From Tanypteryx hageni (Eukaryota > Arthropoda > Insecta > Odonata > Petaluridae), in assembly GCA_028673005.1 (NCBI GenBank), contig CM054116.1, positions 93,020,707 through 93,084,706 on the forward strand: a stretch of 64,000 nt of DNA, given 5' to 3'. A program made the translations under genes and the position numbers. Shown piece by piece: positions 25,073 to 37,335 of this stretch (within the stretch, counting starts at the first letter, position 1; each line of letters starts with the position of its first letter). The notes under the pieces were generated by a model. The model was not told the origin of the DNA, searched no databases, and was given only the letters and a program-made list of their open reading frames with translations.

Positions 25073-26520
25073 CCTTGAAACCTTTTTTTCAAGATTCATT
25101 CGGCACCAAAACCTAGTATTTATTAACTTCAAATAATGCTCAAAATCAGTGTATCTGTTACAACTTTTAATTGCGTTCTCACTCTCCCTCTCTCGAAATC
25201 TTCAAATATTTTTAAACGCCTGATCGCTCGTAGCTAGATATGTTCACTTTAAATAGACGGCTCGATATTCAGAAAGAGGAAAGTTAGTCACTTACGGACC
25301 AAGTGAAAGGGATGCTGGTCGCAGAAAGGATGCCAGAAAACATTTTCAAAATAGGGCTAAAGAAACGGCCGGAAAGGGAAAGGAATATCGATGCGATGTT
25401 GTTTCTTCCAATGGCGTTTTGTTTTCCTCATCATTGAGTTAACGTCTGCATACGGGTAGGCTAGCATTTTTAACGGCAAATTAATCTCGGCTCGGAGAAT
25501 AGAACATCTCCGGGTCTTTAGTAGGGACGACTGTATACGTTTAGCCAATAAAAATATTGCATCCCGAGTGATTATTTTATGACTGTGTTCCATTAAACGC
25601 GTCGTTATCTCTATTGATACCCTGTATCAGTTATCCTGCCAAAGTGCCCATTGGAAGCTATTGCTCGTTCATCCTTTAATTGGCAATCTAATCCGATGCA
25701 ATGCATTTTATCCAGGAATATTAGAGGATGGTCGTGGCCAAAAGGTCGGCGATATGCGAAGCATTGACGGTACCAAAAGGGCATAGTTATGGTCCTGCGT
25801 CATGCAAATGCCCGACTATACAGAAGGGCTAATGTAACTTCCGACAGCTAAAGTGGTTGAAAAACCTCTTATTTTTTTATTCTCTTCTCGAGCAAAGCCC
25901 ACCTTTCTAACCCCGCCCACCGACACGGCCGAACGCAAACCAAAAACATTGACCGGGGGGGGGAAAGAAAATAACTCAAAAAAAAGTTTCATTTAAATAT
26001 ATGCAATATAGAGATTTGCTACGAATTCGCTTTGTATAGCGATCAGCCGAACCCCTTTAGAAGGTGCGAGGAAAAAAATGACTCGCGGACGAGTCTTTAC
26101 CACGGCGCGGAGACACTTAATCTTTTGAGCTTTTGCGGATGAGAATTAATCCGTCGAACGTATTCGACGGTCAATTTGACCCCGAAAACGACGCAACAAA
26201 TCCATTTCAGCTGCAAGTGCAATCCCTACTCGGCTTCCTGCCACATCCGCCCTGATACCCACCATTACGCCGTTTAATCATTAGGAGGCGAATCGCCCGC
26301 TTGTTTCGAGGAGAAAAGAGAAGAACCGCATTAACGACGCCATAGTCGGCCGATAGTAAAAACATGGCTACGGGGATTAATCCACTCGACGGCGGGCGCA
26401 TGTTCAAAAAAAAGAAATAATTAAAATCTCGAGCTTCATTAATCGAAAAGTTAATCGAATGCTTTTGTTTTCTGAAGATGTAACCGCCTTCGGATGAGGC
26501 CCGTATTCCAAGCCGCTAAA
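25073..26520. other. Unassigned non-coding stretch
   Basis: No gene is recognised. A GC-richer block at about 26080-26400 contains two AATTAATCC or GATTAATCC words (26147, 26376), possible homeodomain-type sites, but there is no other evidence of regulation. Confidence 0.45.
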
Positions 26521-26521
26521 C

Positions 26522-26880
26522 AACACTCCCTTGACAAATCGTTCTCTTCCTCTCTTCCCTTTTGCTCTCTTCCTCTCTTCCCTTTTGTTCTCTCCCTCCG
26601 TCCTTTCACTCCACCCTCCGTTCTACCACTCCACCTTCCGTCCTTCCCTTAATGCAACCCATTAAGCCTCCATCCAAAATTCTCCTCTCAACCCCTTCCT
26701 TCCTCATCCATGCACACGGTACGGTTCCATACCTCTCTCCTCTCCTTACTGTCCGTAGATTGGTTAATTTCCTCCATCTCTACCTCCTACTCTATTCGTC
26801 TCTCGGTCTACAATCCCCGATTAATCTTCAGCGCTTTACTGTCTCTCTCTCTCTTTCGCTTGAAAACCCTACTTCGTATC
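26522..26880. repeat. Polypyrimidine-rich tract
   Basis: CT-rich on the plus strand, including near-repeats of CTCTTCCCTTTTG and CACTCCACC(C/T)TCCGT. The open frame across it (26562-27014) is compositional. Confidence 0.65.
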
Positions 26881-28029
26881 CTATCCGGACTCCTGTGCTC
26901 GTTCATATATCTCTTTGTTTTCTCTGTGCCAATGCTGGTGTTTTCGAAGAATGTTTTGTTCTTCACCGGTGGGCCGCGATTCGTTGGAAATGCACGGCAC
27001 GATTTCTGACGTGATAGTCAGACTTAAATTCGTTCACTACCTTGTTACGGACATTGAGTTACCTAAGATACATACTTTTTTTTAATGATTAAGGGCTTAT
27101 TCTTGAAGGCAAAATTTAATAAATAGGATCTCCAATCAGCTTAAAAATTATTTTATCATATTATTGTTCAGTTCACTAGAGAATTATCGATATCGTCTTA
27201 TGGAAGAAAAGAAATTCTAAAATAAACGCTTAAGTATGAAAAATAAATTTTTTATTGAATATTACAGATGATATTTAATAACAGTGTTTTGAGAAAATTG
27301 AAGCCAAAATCACGACATTAAAAATAACTTCTACTAGTACTTCACTTATGGTTATAATTCCTCGATACGGTTATTCTTAATAAATCAGATAATCGTTCCA
27401 TGCACTTTTCTAGACCGATATTTTCTACCCCTTTTCAGAAAAATGCCGATATCTCCGAAACTAGAATCGACATATCAAAAGGAATTAAGTTTTTTGAGCC
27501 AAGCCATTCTATTTGAACCTCCCATATGGGTCGTCGTCCTCCATCCGAACCGAGCATATTTGTTTTTACCACCGATATCTCTCTGGCCTTGGCTCCTCTT
27601 CTCCATCTAGTGTTCTTGTTAACTTTCTCCCTGTCAACCCGTCCTCCTTTCCGCCCCATCTTTCTTATTTCCTCTCTGAAATGGTAAGGCTTTTTGTCAA
27701 CTCAATCGCGCTCCTACACCTCTTACAATTAGTCATCCTTTGAATCTCCTCACTCTACCTTTATAGAAGTCTCTTTCTTCGCTCCTCCATTCTCTCTCTC
27801 TCTCCTTCCTTTTGATTCTCCTTCCGATCCTTTCGATTCCACCGTCTTCCTCTTCCACCCTATTTTCTCTAACTTCCAGCCGTTATCGTCCTTGATCCTC
27901 CGACGGGGTCTGCCTCTTCCATCTCCTCCGCCCTACCAATTTTACCCATCGAAGACTATGGACTCCTCCTCGACTAGCCTTTATACTTGTTTGTTTGTTT
28001 GAGTGCCCAGCCAATTCGCCTCTCTTACA
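26881..28029. other. Unassigned sequence, CT-rich in the second half
   Basis: No gene is supportable. 27730-27970 is again C+T-rich on the plus strand. Confidence 0.5.
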
Positions 28030-28304
28030 GCACAAATGGGTATCTCAGAGGTAGTGCAATGAATAGCCGGGGAAGGGAGGAGGGAAATCTGGTGCCGGCA
28101 TTCGCCTGCTCTTACGAAGAACACCAGGGGCCAACGGCTTAACGTCCCTTCCGATATAGCTGAATTTGCGCGGTCTCCTCAAACCACACATATAGGGGGC
28201 CGGGCGACCTTGAAAAAATCCTACTTGCGCAGGATTCGTACCCGCTGCCTTCAAGCAGCAGGCGAGTAGCAGCCAGCGTCCTAACCACTACACCACCGGC
28301 ACCC
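28030..28304 (-). mobile_element. tRNA-derived SINE, copy 2
   Basis: On the minus strand this is a diverged copy of the element at 24769-25061. It begins GGGTGCCGGTGGTGTAGTGG (box A-like, ending at 28304), then a box B-like GGGTACGAATCC, CAAGGTCGCCCGGCCCCC, GGTTTGAGGAGACCGCGCAA, GGGACGTTAAGCCGTTGGCC and AATGCCGGCACC. A ~10-nt insertion lies between the boxes. Flanking duplications are at best weak (TAAGGGA against TAAGAGA), so the left end is approximate. Confidence 0.85.
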
Positions 28305-29819
28305 ATCCCTTAAACCCTCAAGGTCCCGTAAGAACCTTTATACCCTGCCCGCTTTCTCTACTACCGATGTTTATCACCTCTGTCATGGTGCCAATAAATC
28401 GCATCCTTTCTATGTCCTTCCCAGTTTTCTGTCACTAGCTGCACCAATCCTGTACCATTCTCGAAACTTAATTCTAAAAGAAAAAATCTGGTATTGATTT
28501 ACATAAAGTTACTTCCCATTCCCTTGCCCAAATGAAGTAGTCAAATATCTATCTTGTAAGTTTAATTGTCTGGCTCTTTTGTAACAAACCCAGCGGTTCA
28601 GTTGGTTTATTGTGTAAGGTTTACTACATAGCTAACCCTTACTCAGCAGAAGTTTCCTAATATGAGAGTGTAGAACATATTTTCATTGGTAAATCAGTTG
28701 TAGAAGCCACTCTGCATGTGGTTGCGCTTTCCAGTCAAGAACATACATTTTCTTGAATTTTATAATCGATTATATTCTCCAATAAATGTAACTTTAACTA
28801 CAAGCCATCTTTTTTCTTACCTCTTCAGAGCGCAAACGAAAAATTCTCCTCTGCCATTCAAGCGCCCTCGAATTTCGTCATCTAATTCATTTGACTTGAT
28901 TAAATTTCTAATTCCGGTTTCTGATTTTTCTCCGGAATCTCACTCAACCTCTCGACCTTAAGAGTTAACCTATATCGAAAATGATTTCCTCGCGCCGCTC
29001 GGTTAATTTTTCATTCGTTCACTTAGTCTCCCATCTTACTTTGCTTACATTCATTATTAATCTCGTCTTTTTTCAGTGAATAGGTGTTTTATTTTCGTAT
29101 CCATCACTTGGTTAATTTTTAAGAATGTCGATGTTCCATTTAAATCTTTCTATGTCATTTCTAGCCTCTTTCATTCCTTTCCCAGATTCACATCCCTCTC
29201 CCCTTTCTGAGCATCATCGGACTCAACTAGACTTTGTCCTTTGACCTTTGTCATTAGCATCGGATTTTCCTTGTTTTCATCCTCGGCTATATTTCAACCT
29301 TCTCATCCTCAGTGTCCATTCTTTTCTTTTGTGAATATTCTACTCTAATTAAATCTTGCACTTACCGACTATATTTCTCGTTCGTTTGCTTGAACTATTT
29401 TTTGTTTTTTTTTCAATACCTCCCTTACTTTGTAATGCATGTAAATCATAAGATACTCTAAGAAAATCATACGAATTCGAATTTATATTAAACTATTTCG
29501 CCACCCGTCAGAATTTCAGTCTATACTTTTTAACCCGAGATTATACCTAATTAATATTTAATTGCTTCTTTGGTGTTTTGATTATGTACTTTATTAAAAA
29601 CTGATAAATTCGAGTGTTTTCACTTTTTATATTTTACAAGTTGTTATGCAAACCTAGGCATCAGTAATTCGTAAATTCTAGTTATAATACAATTTTATAG
29701 GTGATAATAAGCCATAGTTTTCCTTGTAATAATACCATGGTGATAAAATGATAATATATAGTTACTCTATACAAATCGCTTATATATAACTTATCGCTTT
29801 GATTCGATTTTCCGGAATT
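28305..29819. other. AT-rich non-coding stretch
   Basis: No gene, repeat or RNA is supportable. Confidence 0.5.
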
Positions 29820-30827
29820 TCTTTTCATTAGCAATTTTCTCTCCCTGTCCCATTTCCATTTCTTTATCTTATTACTTCATCCGTGTTTTCCTCCTCTTGA
29901 TAAATTTTCTCCATTAATCTCTTTTCTGCTTCTCCCGCTAAACCTCCTCCTCCCTTTTCCGAATTTCTTTCGTTTGTTCTCATATCCTCTTTTTTCTCCC
30001 CCCGCTTCTCCCCTCTCTCCTCCCACTCCAACTCCAACCGTGTCAACCCTTTCCCGTCCACCGATCCCCAATTTTGTCTCCTCCATGACCCTTTCCTCCC
30101 TCCCCTCTTCCTCTCTCCTTCCGTCCTCTCTGCTCCACCCACTTCCAAACGCTAAAGTTGTCACCCTCCGCCCTCTACTAAACCCTCGCCGTCATACCTC
30201 CCACGTATGACACCCCACCAATTTTGCACCCTCCTTTCGTCCAAGAAAAAAAATCACTCCCTCCACCCGACAGCCCTTATCGGAAAACTCTGTCCCAAAC
30301 ACCCTTAAACTCCCTCGATACCATTCCGCTCTTCTCAAAGTCCCTTACCTACCCTTCTTAACCCTGAATGCTTCCCGTCTCTCCCTTTATCCCGTTCTTC
30401 CCTTCTCTCCTTTGCGCCCGAACACTTCTCGTTTTGTCCCGTTTCACCTTGGGGGAGAGGCCGATCGCTCTATAGGATTCCTCCCGTCTTTTCGGTCCAC
30501 TTATAAACTTCACCCCCCTCTTCCTCATCCCTTTCTTCTTTCCCTCGATGCCAGCACCCGACATACTTAGCCATCTTCCTTTCTCTCCGATTGTCTTCTC
30601 CGTCCTCCATCTACCTCGCGTATTTCACCTCCGCTCTTTTTCTCGTTACCTTTTATTCTCAGCCTTCATAACCGCCTTCACCTCTTACCTTCTAAACGGC
30701 TCGTCGACCCTCCCCCCTCCCCATCTCCCTCCCCATCTCAGCCCCCCTTTAACTCCCCTTTCCTTCCTCTTCTTCCTCCTGCCTCGTCTTACCAGCTGCT
30801 TCCCATCATTACCAATTTTGGAAAATG

Positions 30828-30873
<46 letters not shown>

Positions 30874-30880
30874 CCCTTTC
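29820..30880. repeat. ~1-kb polypyrimidine-rich tract with (CT)n
   Basis: Strong C+T bias on the plus strand for about 1 kb, ending with a pure CT run of about 19 repeats (30833-30870). Long open frames on both strands (for example 30548-31009, 29864-30148) are Ser/Leu/Pro-rich or Arg/Glu/Gly-rich and follow from composition. Confidence 0.8.
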
Positions 30881-31729
30881 TTCACCCAATACCTCTCTTC
30901 CAACAAACTGAGCTCCTCCTTGTTTCGCGCGAAGGTGTTTTTCGGTTTTAAAGCCGAGACGCCATCAGCGGTGTTATTTGCTAATGCGGAAAATGAGTGG
31001 GGGATGTGAGAAGTTGGAGTGTGTTTGAGACTCTCTCTAATAGGTGTGAAAGAAAGGGGGAAGGAGGAGATAATTTCGTTTCGACCTCCCGCTTCCCTCG
31101 AAAAGCATATAGATTGTGCGAATGAATATATCGGTTTCTTTCATTTTTGGCGAGGGGGTGATAATTTTAATTTTGGGAGATCCTTTATTACGTTGTCATT
31201 AATCATTCGCATCTGGGTTTAACAGGTTAGATAATTTAGAGTCAATGATACAAGGAGATGACATCATTTTTTAAAGTTTGTAAACTCTAATATATATTCT
31301 AAATTTTTATTTTACAATTTTTCAGCTGAATTATCAACAAAAAACTCGCACATTTAGGGTTTTCTGAAAAAATATCTATCAAGAATAGCTAAACTGCTAT
31401 TAAGATTTATCAAAGAAACTTCAACGATATTTAGTACGTTCATCTTCATGTTTTATTTTAGAGACTCACAAATAAATCGTCCACAAAAATCCTGTAGATG
31501 ACACAAAAATAAATATTGAATTAAGCTATCCGATTTTTCCACCTGATAACTTCATGTCATATTTCTGTATATTATGCTAATAGAAAGGAAATGCTTCCGC
31601 GAACTGTCCCTTTATTATCAGCCAAAGAACGCTACTTGTGGGAGTTTGAATAATGCAATTTTATACCTGAGAAAACTTTTTTAAAATCGGCCTGCCGAAT
31701 TAATTAACATTCATGCGCGGTACAAAACG
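30881..31729. other. Unassigned non-coding stretch
   Basis: AT-rich after about 31200. No gene is seen. Confidence 0.5.
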
Positions 31730-32045
31730 ACCCTATTCTCACTCATCTCATCCCACAGCCTCGTCCTCTCTCTCTCTCCCGCCCCCCTCTCCCCTTGCCT
31801 CTCCTCCCTTTCTCCCTCAATTCTCTCTTTCATCTTTCCCTCTTCTGTGCCCCTCCCCTTCTCCCAATTTCTCTTCTCCCTCGCTCATTCTTATATTCTT
31901 ATCTCTACACAAATTGCCAAAGTGACTGGAGGAGTCGTCGTCCAGAGTAGAAGAGGTTGGCAGCCAATCATTTCGACCGGAACAAGCCATTTCTATCTCT
32001 ATCTACCTCCCTTCATTTCTCTCTCTCTCTATCTCTCTCTCCCCC
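31730..32045. repeat. Polypyrimidine-rich tract
   Basis: C+T-rich on the plus strand with CT runs (31763-31777, 32021-32041), interrupted at 31915-31985. Confidence 0.7.
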
Positions 32046-32846
32046 CAATTACTTAGCCGGAATTGCGGTCGTCATCGCCCTTAGCCAATTGGAGACACTA
32101 TTTAGTGTGAGGTGGAGCGAGCGTGTGTGTTTGTGTGGAGGCGTGGAGGGAAGAGGAAATTGGAAAACGAAGACAATGGGAGGAGTGCGTGTTGGAAGAG
32201 AGAGAGAGAGAGACAGACAGACGAGGAATTGGTCGTGATGAGAAATGCAGTATACACGGTCGCCGCGGGAGCTGGATGTGGGACGCAATTTATTTTTTTT
32301 ACAGCCGCTCTCAAAGCACTCAGCCAAGGAGACGCTAGTGTTCTTTTGTCATGGTCGACCAAGTCTGCGCTCCTCAAAACTAACTCCTATAAATTTTTCC
32401 CATTTTCTCGGGAATTTTTGGGCCCTAATTTCTCGTTACCCTCAGCTGTCTGGGGGCAAACGCTGTCGAGCTCCATATACCGCCATTACGATTCAAGATT
32501 TCGAAGGCAATAATACCTAGGATTTGTGGAGACGATGGCAGGTTCTGGCGGCTTGTTTTTCTTACTGTTAAAATAATCAGGAGCTTTGAGTATTAAGGTG
32601 ATATAAATTGACATTATTTGTAGCGAGTTTACATTATATCAACTTGTCTCACGGTGTTAATTTTTTTGTCTTGGTGTATCATGATATATCGAAATAAATT
32701 GCCAGCAGAACATCTTTAGTACTAGGAACTTAAATTATAATGATTTCTAATAGCAAAATTTGTAATGACGAGTTTACTATAATAATAAACACATTTACGC
32801 GGGAGACTATAGTACACTTATAAATCACCATTTACATAAAACGATT
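32046..32846. other. Unassigned sequence
   Basis: 32080-32500 is GC-richer with frames open on both strands, including TGTG- and GAGA-rich runs. None has a recognisable family motif. 32520-32846 is AT-rich. Confidence 0.45.
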
Positions 32847-32870
32847 TAGCATAAACGAGGTTTTACTGTA
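32847..32870. mobile_element. pogo/Tigger-like terminal repeat candidate
   Basis: Read on the minus strand from 32870 the sequence is TA then CAGTAAAACCTCGTTTATGC, which resembles terminal repeats of pogo/Tigger-type Tc1-mariner elements (CAGT...ACCTCG...) next to a TA target. No matching opposite terminus was found to the left, so the element would be truncated or the match fortuitous. Confidence 0.25.
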
Positions 32871-33589
32871 TTCCTTCACCTCTAACTCACTATGCTAGCC
32901 GCAGGTATAAGATCAAATTCGCTTGTTTTAAAAATCTTCAAAGGCGCAATTTAAAAAAAAATCCCTTCTAAAGCCAAACAGACGTTAAAAAAACAGTCAT
33001 TCCATCAAAATTTATCTCTTAAACTATTCATCGCTTATAATTAAATCGATCTTTGAATTTTGATAATGCGAATTTTCGTCTCTGGGGACTTAATTTGTAA
33101 AATCAACTCCAAACCTCTCTTTAACCTTGCCCATTTTGTGCAGCAGTTCTCTAGCTATCGATCCACCTAGCTTTCCTTCCTCTCAACTCCAGTCATTTGC
33201 TCCTTCCCCACCACCTTAAACCGCACACTCATCTCCCCAGGACCTTTTAAACCTTTCTGTGTCGACAAACCGTGGGAGGCAAGACGATGATTCGTTCATT
33301 CATTCTCCTCCGCCGCCACCGTCATATTCTCCGGCCGAAATAAAATAAAATAAAACCGCGTCCCTTCAAATCCTACTAAATCCTCATACGTATAACGTTT
33401 TCGACCTGACGCCCACGCAGCATACGCCCTGCGCTCCAAACCCGCCCTCCCACTCCTCCCGCGTTTTTTTTCACTAAAACCTCCTTCCAGCGCCGCTTTT
33501 ATCGTCCTGTACCCACCCTCTTGAGAAAAAAAGAACAAATAAATCTCGCAACGCGCGACCAAGCTCCAAGCCCTCTCACCGGTTCCTCT
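32871..33589. other. Unassigned non-coding stretch
   Basis: No gene is supportable. The minus-strand frame at 33296-33562 has no motif. Confidence 0.5.
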
Positions 33590-34350
33590 TCACCGGCCGC
33601 CTCCAAAAAAATACTCGTGGTAGATGAATATTCACGAAGAGGAATGTGACGACGGAGGGGAAGCCAATAAAGAAGGAATAGGAGGAGAGATGATTGGAAG
33701 GACTCAATGCACGCGTGAAAAAATGTGTTTTTTTGAGGAAGGGTACCGTTTGCAGGGAAAGAAGGAAGGGACTTTTTGAGAGAGGTATGAAGAGTTGAGT
33801 CAAGAAGATGACAGAGAGAAAGAATTTATTTTAAGGATGTAAGCGTTTCGAGTGAATTGTGCGTGCGTATTTTTTACCGAGAAAAAACGAATGAGGGCAA
33901 ATCCGAAAGGGGAGAAAGAGGATGAGTGAGAAATGGGGAAAAAATGTCGTGAAAGAAGAGCTTCAGGGGGGAGAAGCGGTGAAAAGGTAAGGAACGGCCC
34001 TGAATCAGGTTAGGACAGGGTTCAGAGAAAAAGGAAACGGACAGACGGAGGAGGAAATGGATGAGATGAAGAGAAAGGGCGAGTTAAATTCGGGGAAACG
34101 AGAGGAAAAAGTGGAGTGGCGAAAGAATAGAAGGGGCACAGGAGGAATGGATGGTGGAGGGAGGAAGTTATGAAGGGTGGGGGAAGAAACTTCACCAAGA
34201 GGGGAGAGAGGGAGGAAGAGGGTGCATTGTTCGTCCGAAAGGTGACAAAAATTGTAAGAAGGCGAAAACGGAAAAACTTAGCGCGGAAAAAGGAAAGAGA
34301 TGACGGAATTGGAAACGTCATGTGGCATAAAAAGGCGATAGGAGTTCATT
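33590..34350. repeat. Polypurine-rich tract (~0.75 kb)
   Basis: Strong G+A bias on the plus strand, the opposite strand sense to the tract at 29.8-30.9 kb. The minus-strand Ser/Phe/Pro/Leu-rich frames are compositional. Confidence 0.75.
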
Positions 34351-34697
34351 CTTAGGAAAAGGTCATTCGGACGGGCAAAGGAATATATATGCACGCCAAC
34401 TTGATCTTAAAACTCTTAAAATATTGTGATGTGGAGGTAATAGAGCGTTACAAAGTGCGGTAAAACAGTATACTTGTAATAAACTGATGACATGTTTAAC
34501 CTTTACCATTAAAAAATTTTCCTGATGTAAATCCTTTAATCTCGTCTCCATGGCTGTTGACGATAAAAACTGAAATTTATATAACACGGTGGAATGTTTC
34601 CATTATCTCGTAAATTAAAAGATAAATTAATTTAAGAAGAGTTTACTCTGCACTTTAGAAATTGTTTTTTATTCTACTTCAAATATTTAATTTAGAT
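34351..34697. other. AT-rich non-coding sequence
   Basis: Nothing supportable. Confidence 0.5.
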
Positions 34698-34889
34698 CCT
34701 TATGTAGAATACCTCCGCCAGTGTCCTGGCGCCTTAGCTTATCAGTGGAATTTCTACGGATTCGTTCCATTTTCCTACCCCCGAGTTGGGGCAAGTGGTT
34801 GAGGGTTGGATTCGTTCCATTTTCCTCGATTTGTTTACGTTGTTGCTGCGCAAAGGCGCCTCGAGTCTGGCGGGGGTATTAACATAAGG
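34698..34889. mobile_element. 192-bp inverted-repeat MITE candidate
   Basis: Long imperfect terminal inverted repeats of about 37 nt: the left end starts CCTTATGTAGAATACC then TCCGCCAG, and the right end, reversed, starts CCTTATGTTAATACC then CCCGCCAG. Both are followed by GGCGCCTT at the same offset. The interior holds a 19-nt perfect direct repeat GGATTCGTTCCATTTTCCT (34758-34776 and 34808-34826). If the true ends are the CCTCCGCC/CCCCCGCC words, the flanking dinucleotide is TA on both sides, as for Tc1-mariner. The extended symmetry outside argues for longer ends. No longer target duplication is clear. Confidence 0.65.
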
Positions 34890-36739
34890 ACTTTAATTTT
34901 AATAACGTGTGCTTATTTTAATTTGAAAATATTATGATCCATTGGATAATGACAATGTTTTCCAAAGCGTGCATTACTCACTTTCTCGGATTCAAATAGA
35001 TAGAAGAATATTTTCGACTGTTTTATTCCCACCTCGAGTACTAAATTTAAAAAAATTCTCATAAGGAAAGTATCGGAACCGCTTAATTTAAACTCATAAT
35101 ATCTATAGTCACTTTTATTAAGGCAGCTCTCCCACTGGTGCGACTCGTTTCATGAAACTGGTCGTATGCGACATGTGATCATTTTCGTTTACAACTGCCC
35201 CACTACTTTTTATAAACTGGACTAAAAACAATCCCTAAAATTTGTAATTTTAAGAATATTACAATTTTTTCATTGTGTAGTACTAATGCTACACATTTCT
35301 GGCAAATTTTAATGTTGTAACACATATAGAAGTGCAATAATATTTATTTAAGTGTTTAAATTTTAAAAATTTTAACGGTAGCAATAACAAATTAATGAAT
35401 ATTTTCAATTGTTAATGTGTGCTAATACACTAACATAAGAGCTAAATAACTGACAAATTTCAGCTCCCTAGTTCGTCCCCTAGTACCTAAGCATTTCTCT
35501 ATTTGTTTAAACTTTGAATCAGTAATATATCAGAATTTATATACTCCCTACTAGGTTGTTTTACGAATTCTACCATTACAAAATATTTCAGCTTCGTAGC
35601 ACACTGAGAAATACATAAACTTTAAATAATAATTTAAACATTTGCGAATTTTTAGTGGCCGCATTGTTAATTTTTAAAAAGATATTTGATTTTTCTAGTC
35701 AGTTATGCACATAGTCCTACTCGTATAAAATATGTCAAGTCTTTAGCTTATCTGGAAGTGCCAAATCAAAGCATAAAAACAAGTATATAAACCTCGGCAT
35801 CGATGTACGTGCTTTTCTTATGGGGCAAAAATGTGACCAAAACAGCCCCTTCAAATACGAATTTTTCCAATTTCATATTTTTCTATTTGGTTGAGACCAA
35901 AATTCTATAATCGTACAAAATTTCAAGTTCCCAACTCATCCTTCAATCGTATCATAAGTAAGAAGCAGCTATATACATATAATGCTTTCCGAATGAATAC
36001 CGCAACATTTGATCAACTATTGAATATTCTTCGTCCAACTCTTTGTATATTCTATTCACAGTCAAAACTTTTCCCAGGAGCCATGACTGACTGCTAGCTT
36101 CCACGTGCAAACACTGTTGACATTTTGGAAGGAAGGACCGAAATTCGCCAGTGCGCGCGCATATGTTTGATAGCGTGTGTTTAATTTTTTAAATAGTCAC
36201 CCTCAAAATAGGACGTGCTGCGATTTTTAAATATTTAAATATTTTGTCATTTTTATTTGCATTAATGCATCTCAAACAAATAATCTCGCTACCATCGTCA
36301 ACTATGTATTATGAGCAGTAATTAACGTTGTAATACTAAAAATATATTAAAATATAAATGTCAAACAAAAATATAACATATTTGAATTTTATCGATATCA
36401 AATAAATTTCGTTGTAAAGCATGTCATTTAAAAGTTTTCTTTGTTAAAGCTACGAAAAATACGCACATTCGTCTAGATCCATAAAATCTTCTCAGAGACT
36501 TGGTTTAAAACAAATCGTGACAATCCTTTAAAAACTTTAATTTCCTCGCCAAAATGTTTCGTCGAAATAATTGACATTTTCCGACCTTTCCTGATCCGAC
36601 GCCTCCGACGTAAACATAAAGATTAACCAACCGACTAAATTGATTGTAATAAATTCTCTACGGATCGGAAAGCTCAACATTTAAACTCGGGAAAAAAAAC
36701 AAGAAAAAATGACCGGATTTCCCGGACAGGTAGAGCGAG
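34890..36739. other. AT-rich non-coding stretch
   Basis: No gene, repeat or RNA is supportable. Confidence 0.5.
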
Positions 36740-37335
36740 TGACATAACGGGCGCGTTAAAAAGAAGAATGGCCGTAAATAACGAAAAAAGGAAAAAGTAG
36801 CACTGCGAGAGAAGAATGATAAGAACGCTTTGGCGAGATGGAGGAGGAGGAGGATTGATGCGTAGCCGTTGAGGAAGAGAAAATGGGCGAACGGAAGAGC
36901 GAAAGGCAAGGAGAGAAAGGAAAAGAGGGAGAGAGAGAACTGACGCAAAGCCGTGCGTGCGTGGAAAATGTAAGAGAGAGAGAGGAGCGTGTGGGAGGAA
37001 TTGTTTGTTTAAAAAGGAGGAGGGAGAGACCGGAATTGCTTTGAAGATTGGAATAGAATGGAAAAGGGTGCAGTGCGAACATGTGAATGGAAGGAGAGAA
37101 AGGAGGATGTAAAAAGGGAAGGTGGTGAAGAGGGCAATAAAGTTCAAGATGGGAGATGGAGGGTAAGCGGAGGAGGAGAGGGGAAAGGTGATGTGAGGAG
37201 GTGAGGGAGGAGGGGAAAGAACTTCTTAAGGAAATAAAGAAACTTTTTCCTCCCGGCATAGAGAGAGAGAGAGAGAGAGAGGGGTGGAAAGTAAGAAGAG
37301 AGGGGAAAGGGTATAAAAATTATATGCAGAGAAGG
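36740..37335. repeat. Polypurine-rich tract with (GA)11
   Basis: Strong G+A bias on the plus strand, with a pure GA run at about 37260-37282. Three overlapping minus-strand open frames (up to 167 codons) are Ser/Leu/Phe/Pro-rich by composition. Confidence 0.75.

Noticed and set aside
36674..37259. Two overlapping minus-strand frames of 157 and 167 codons
   Set aside because: They overlap each other in different frames across a purine-rich tract, which shows that openness is caused by composition.
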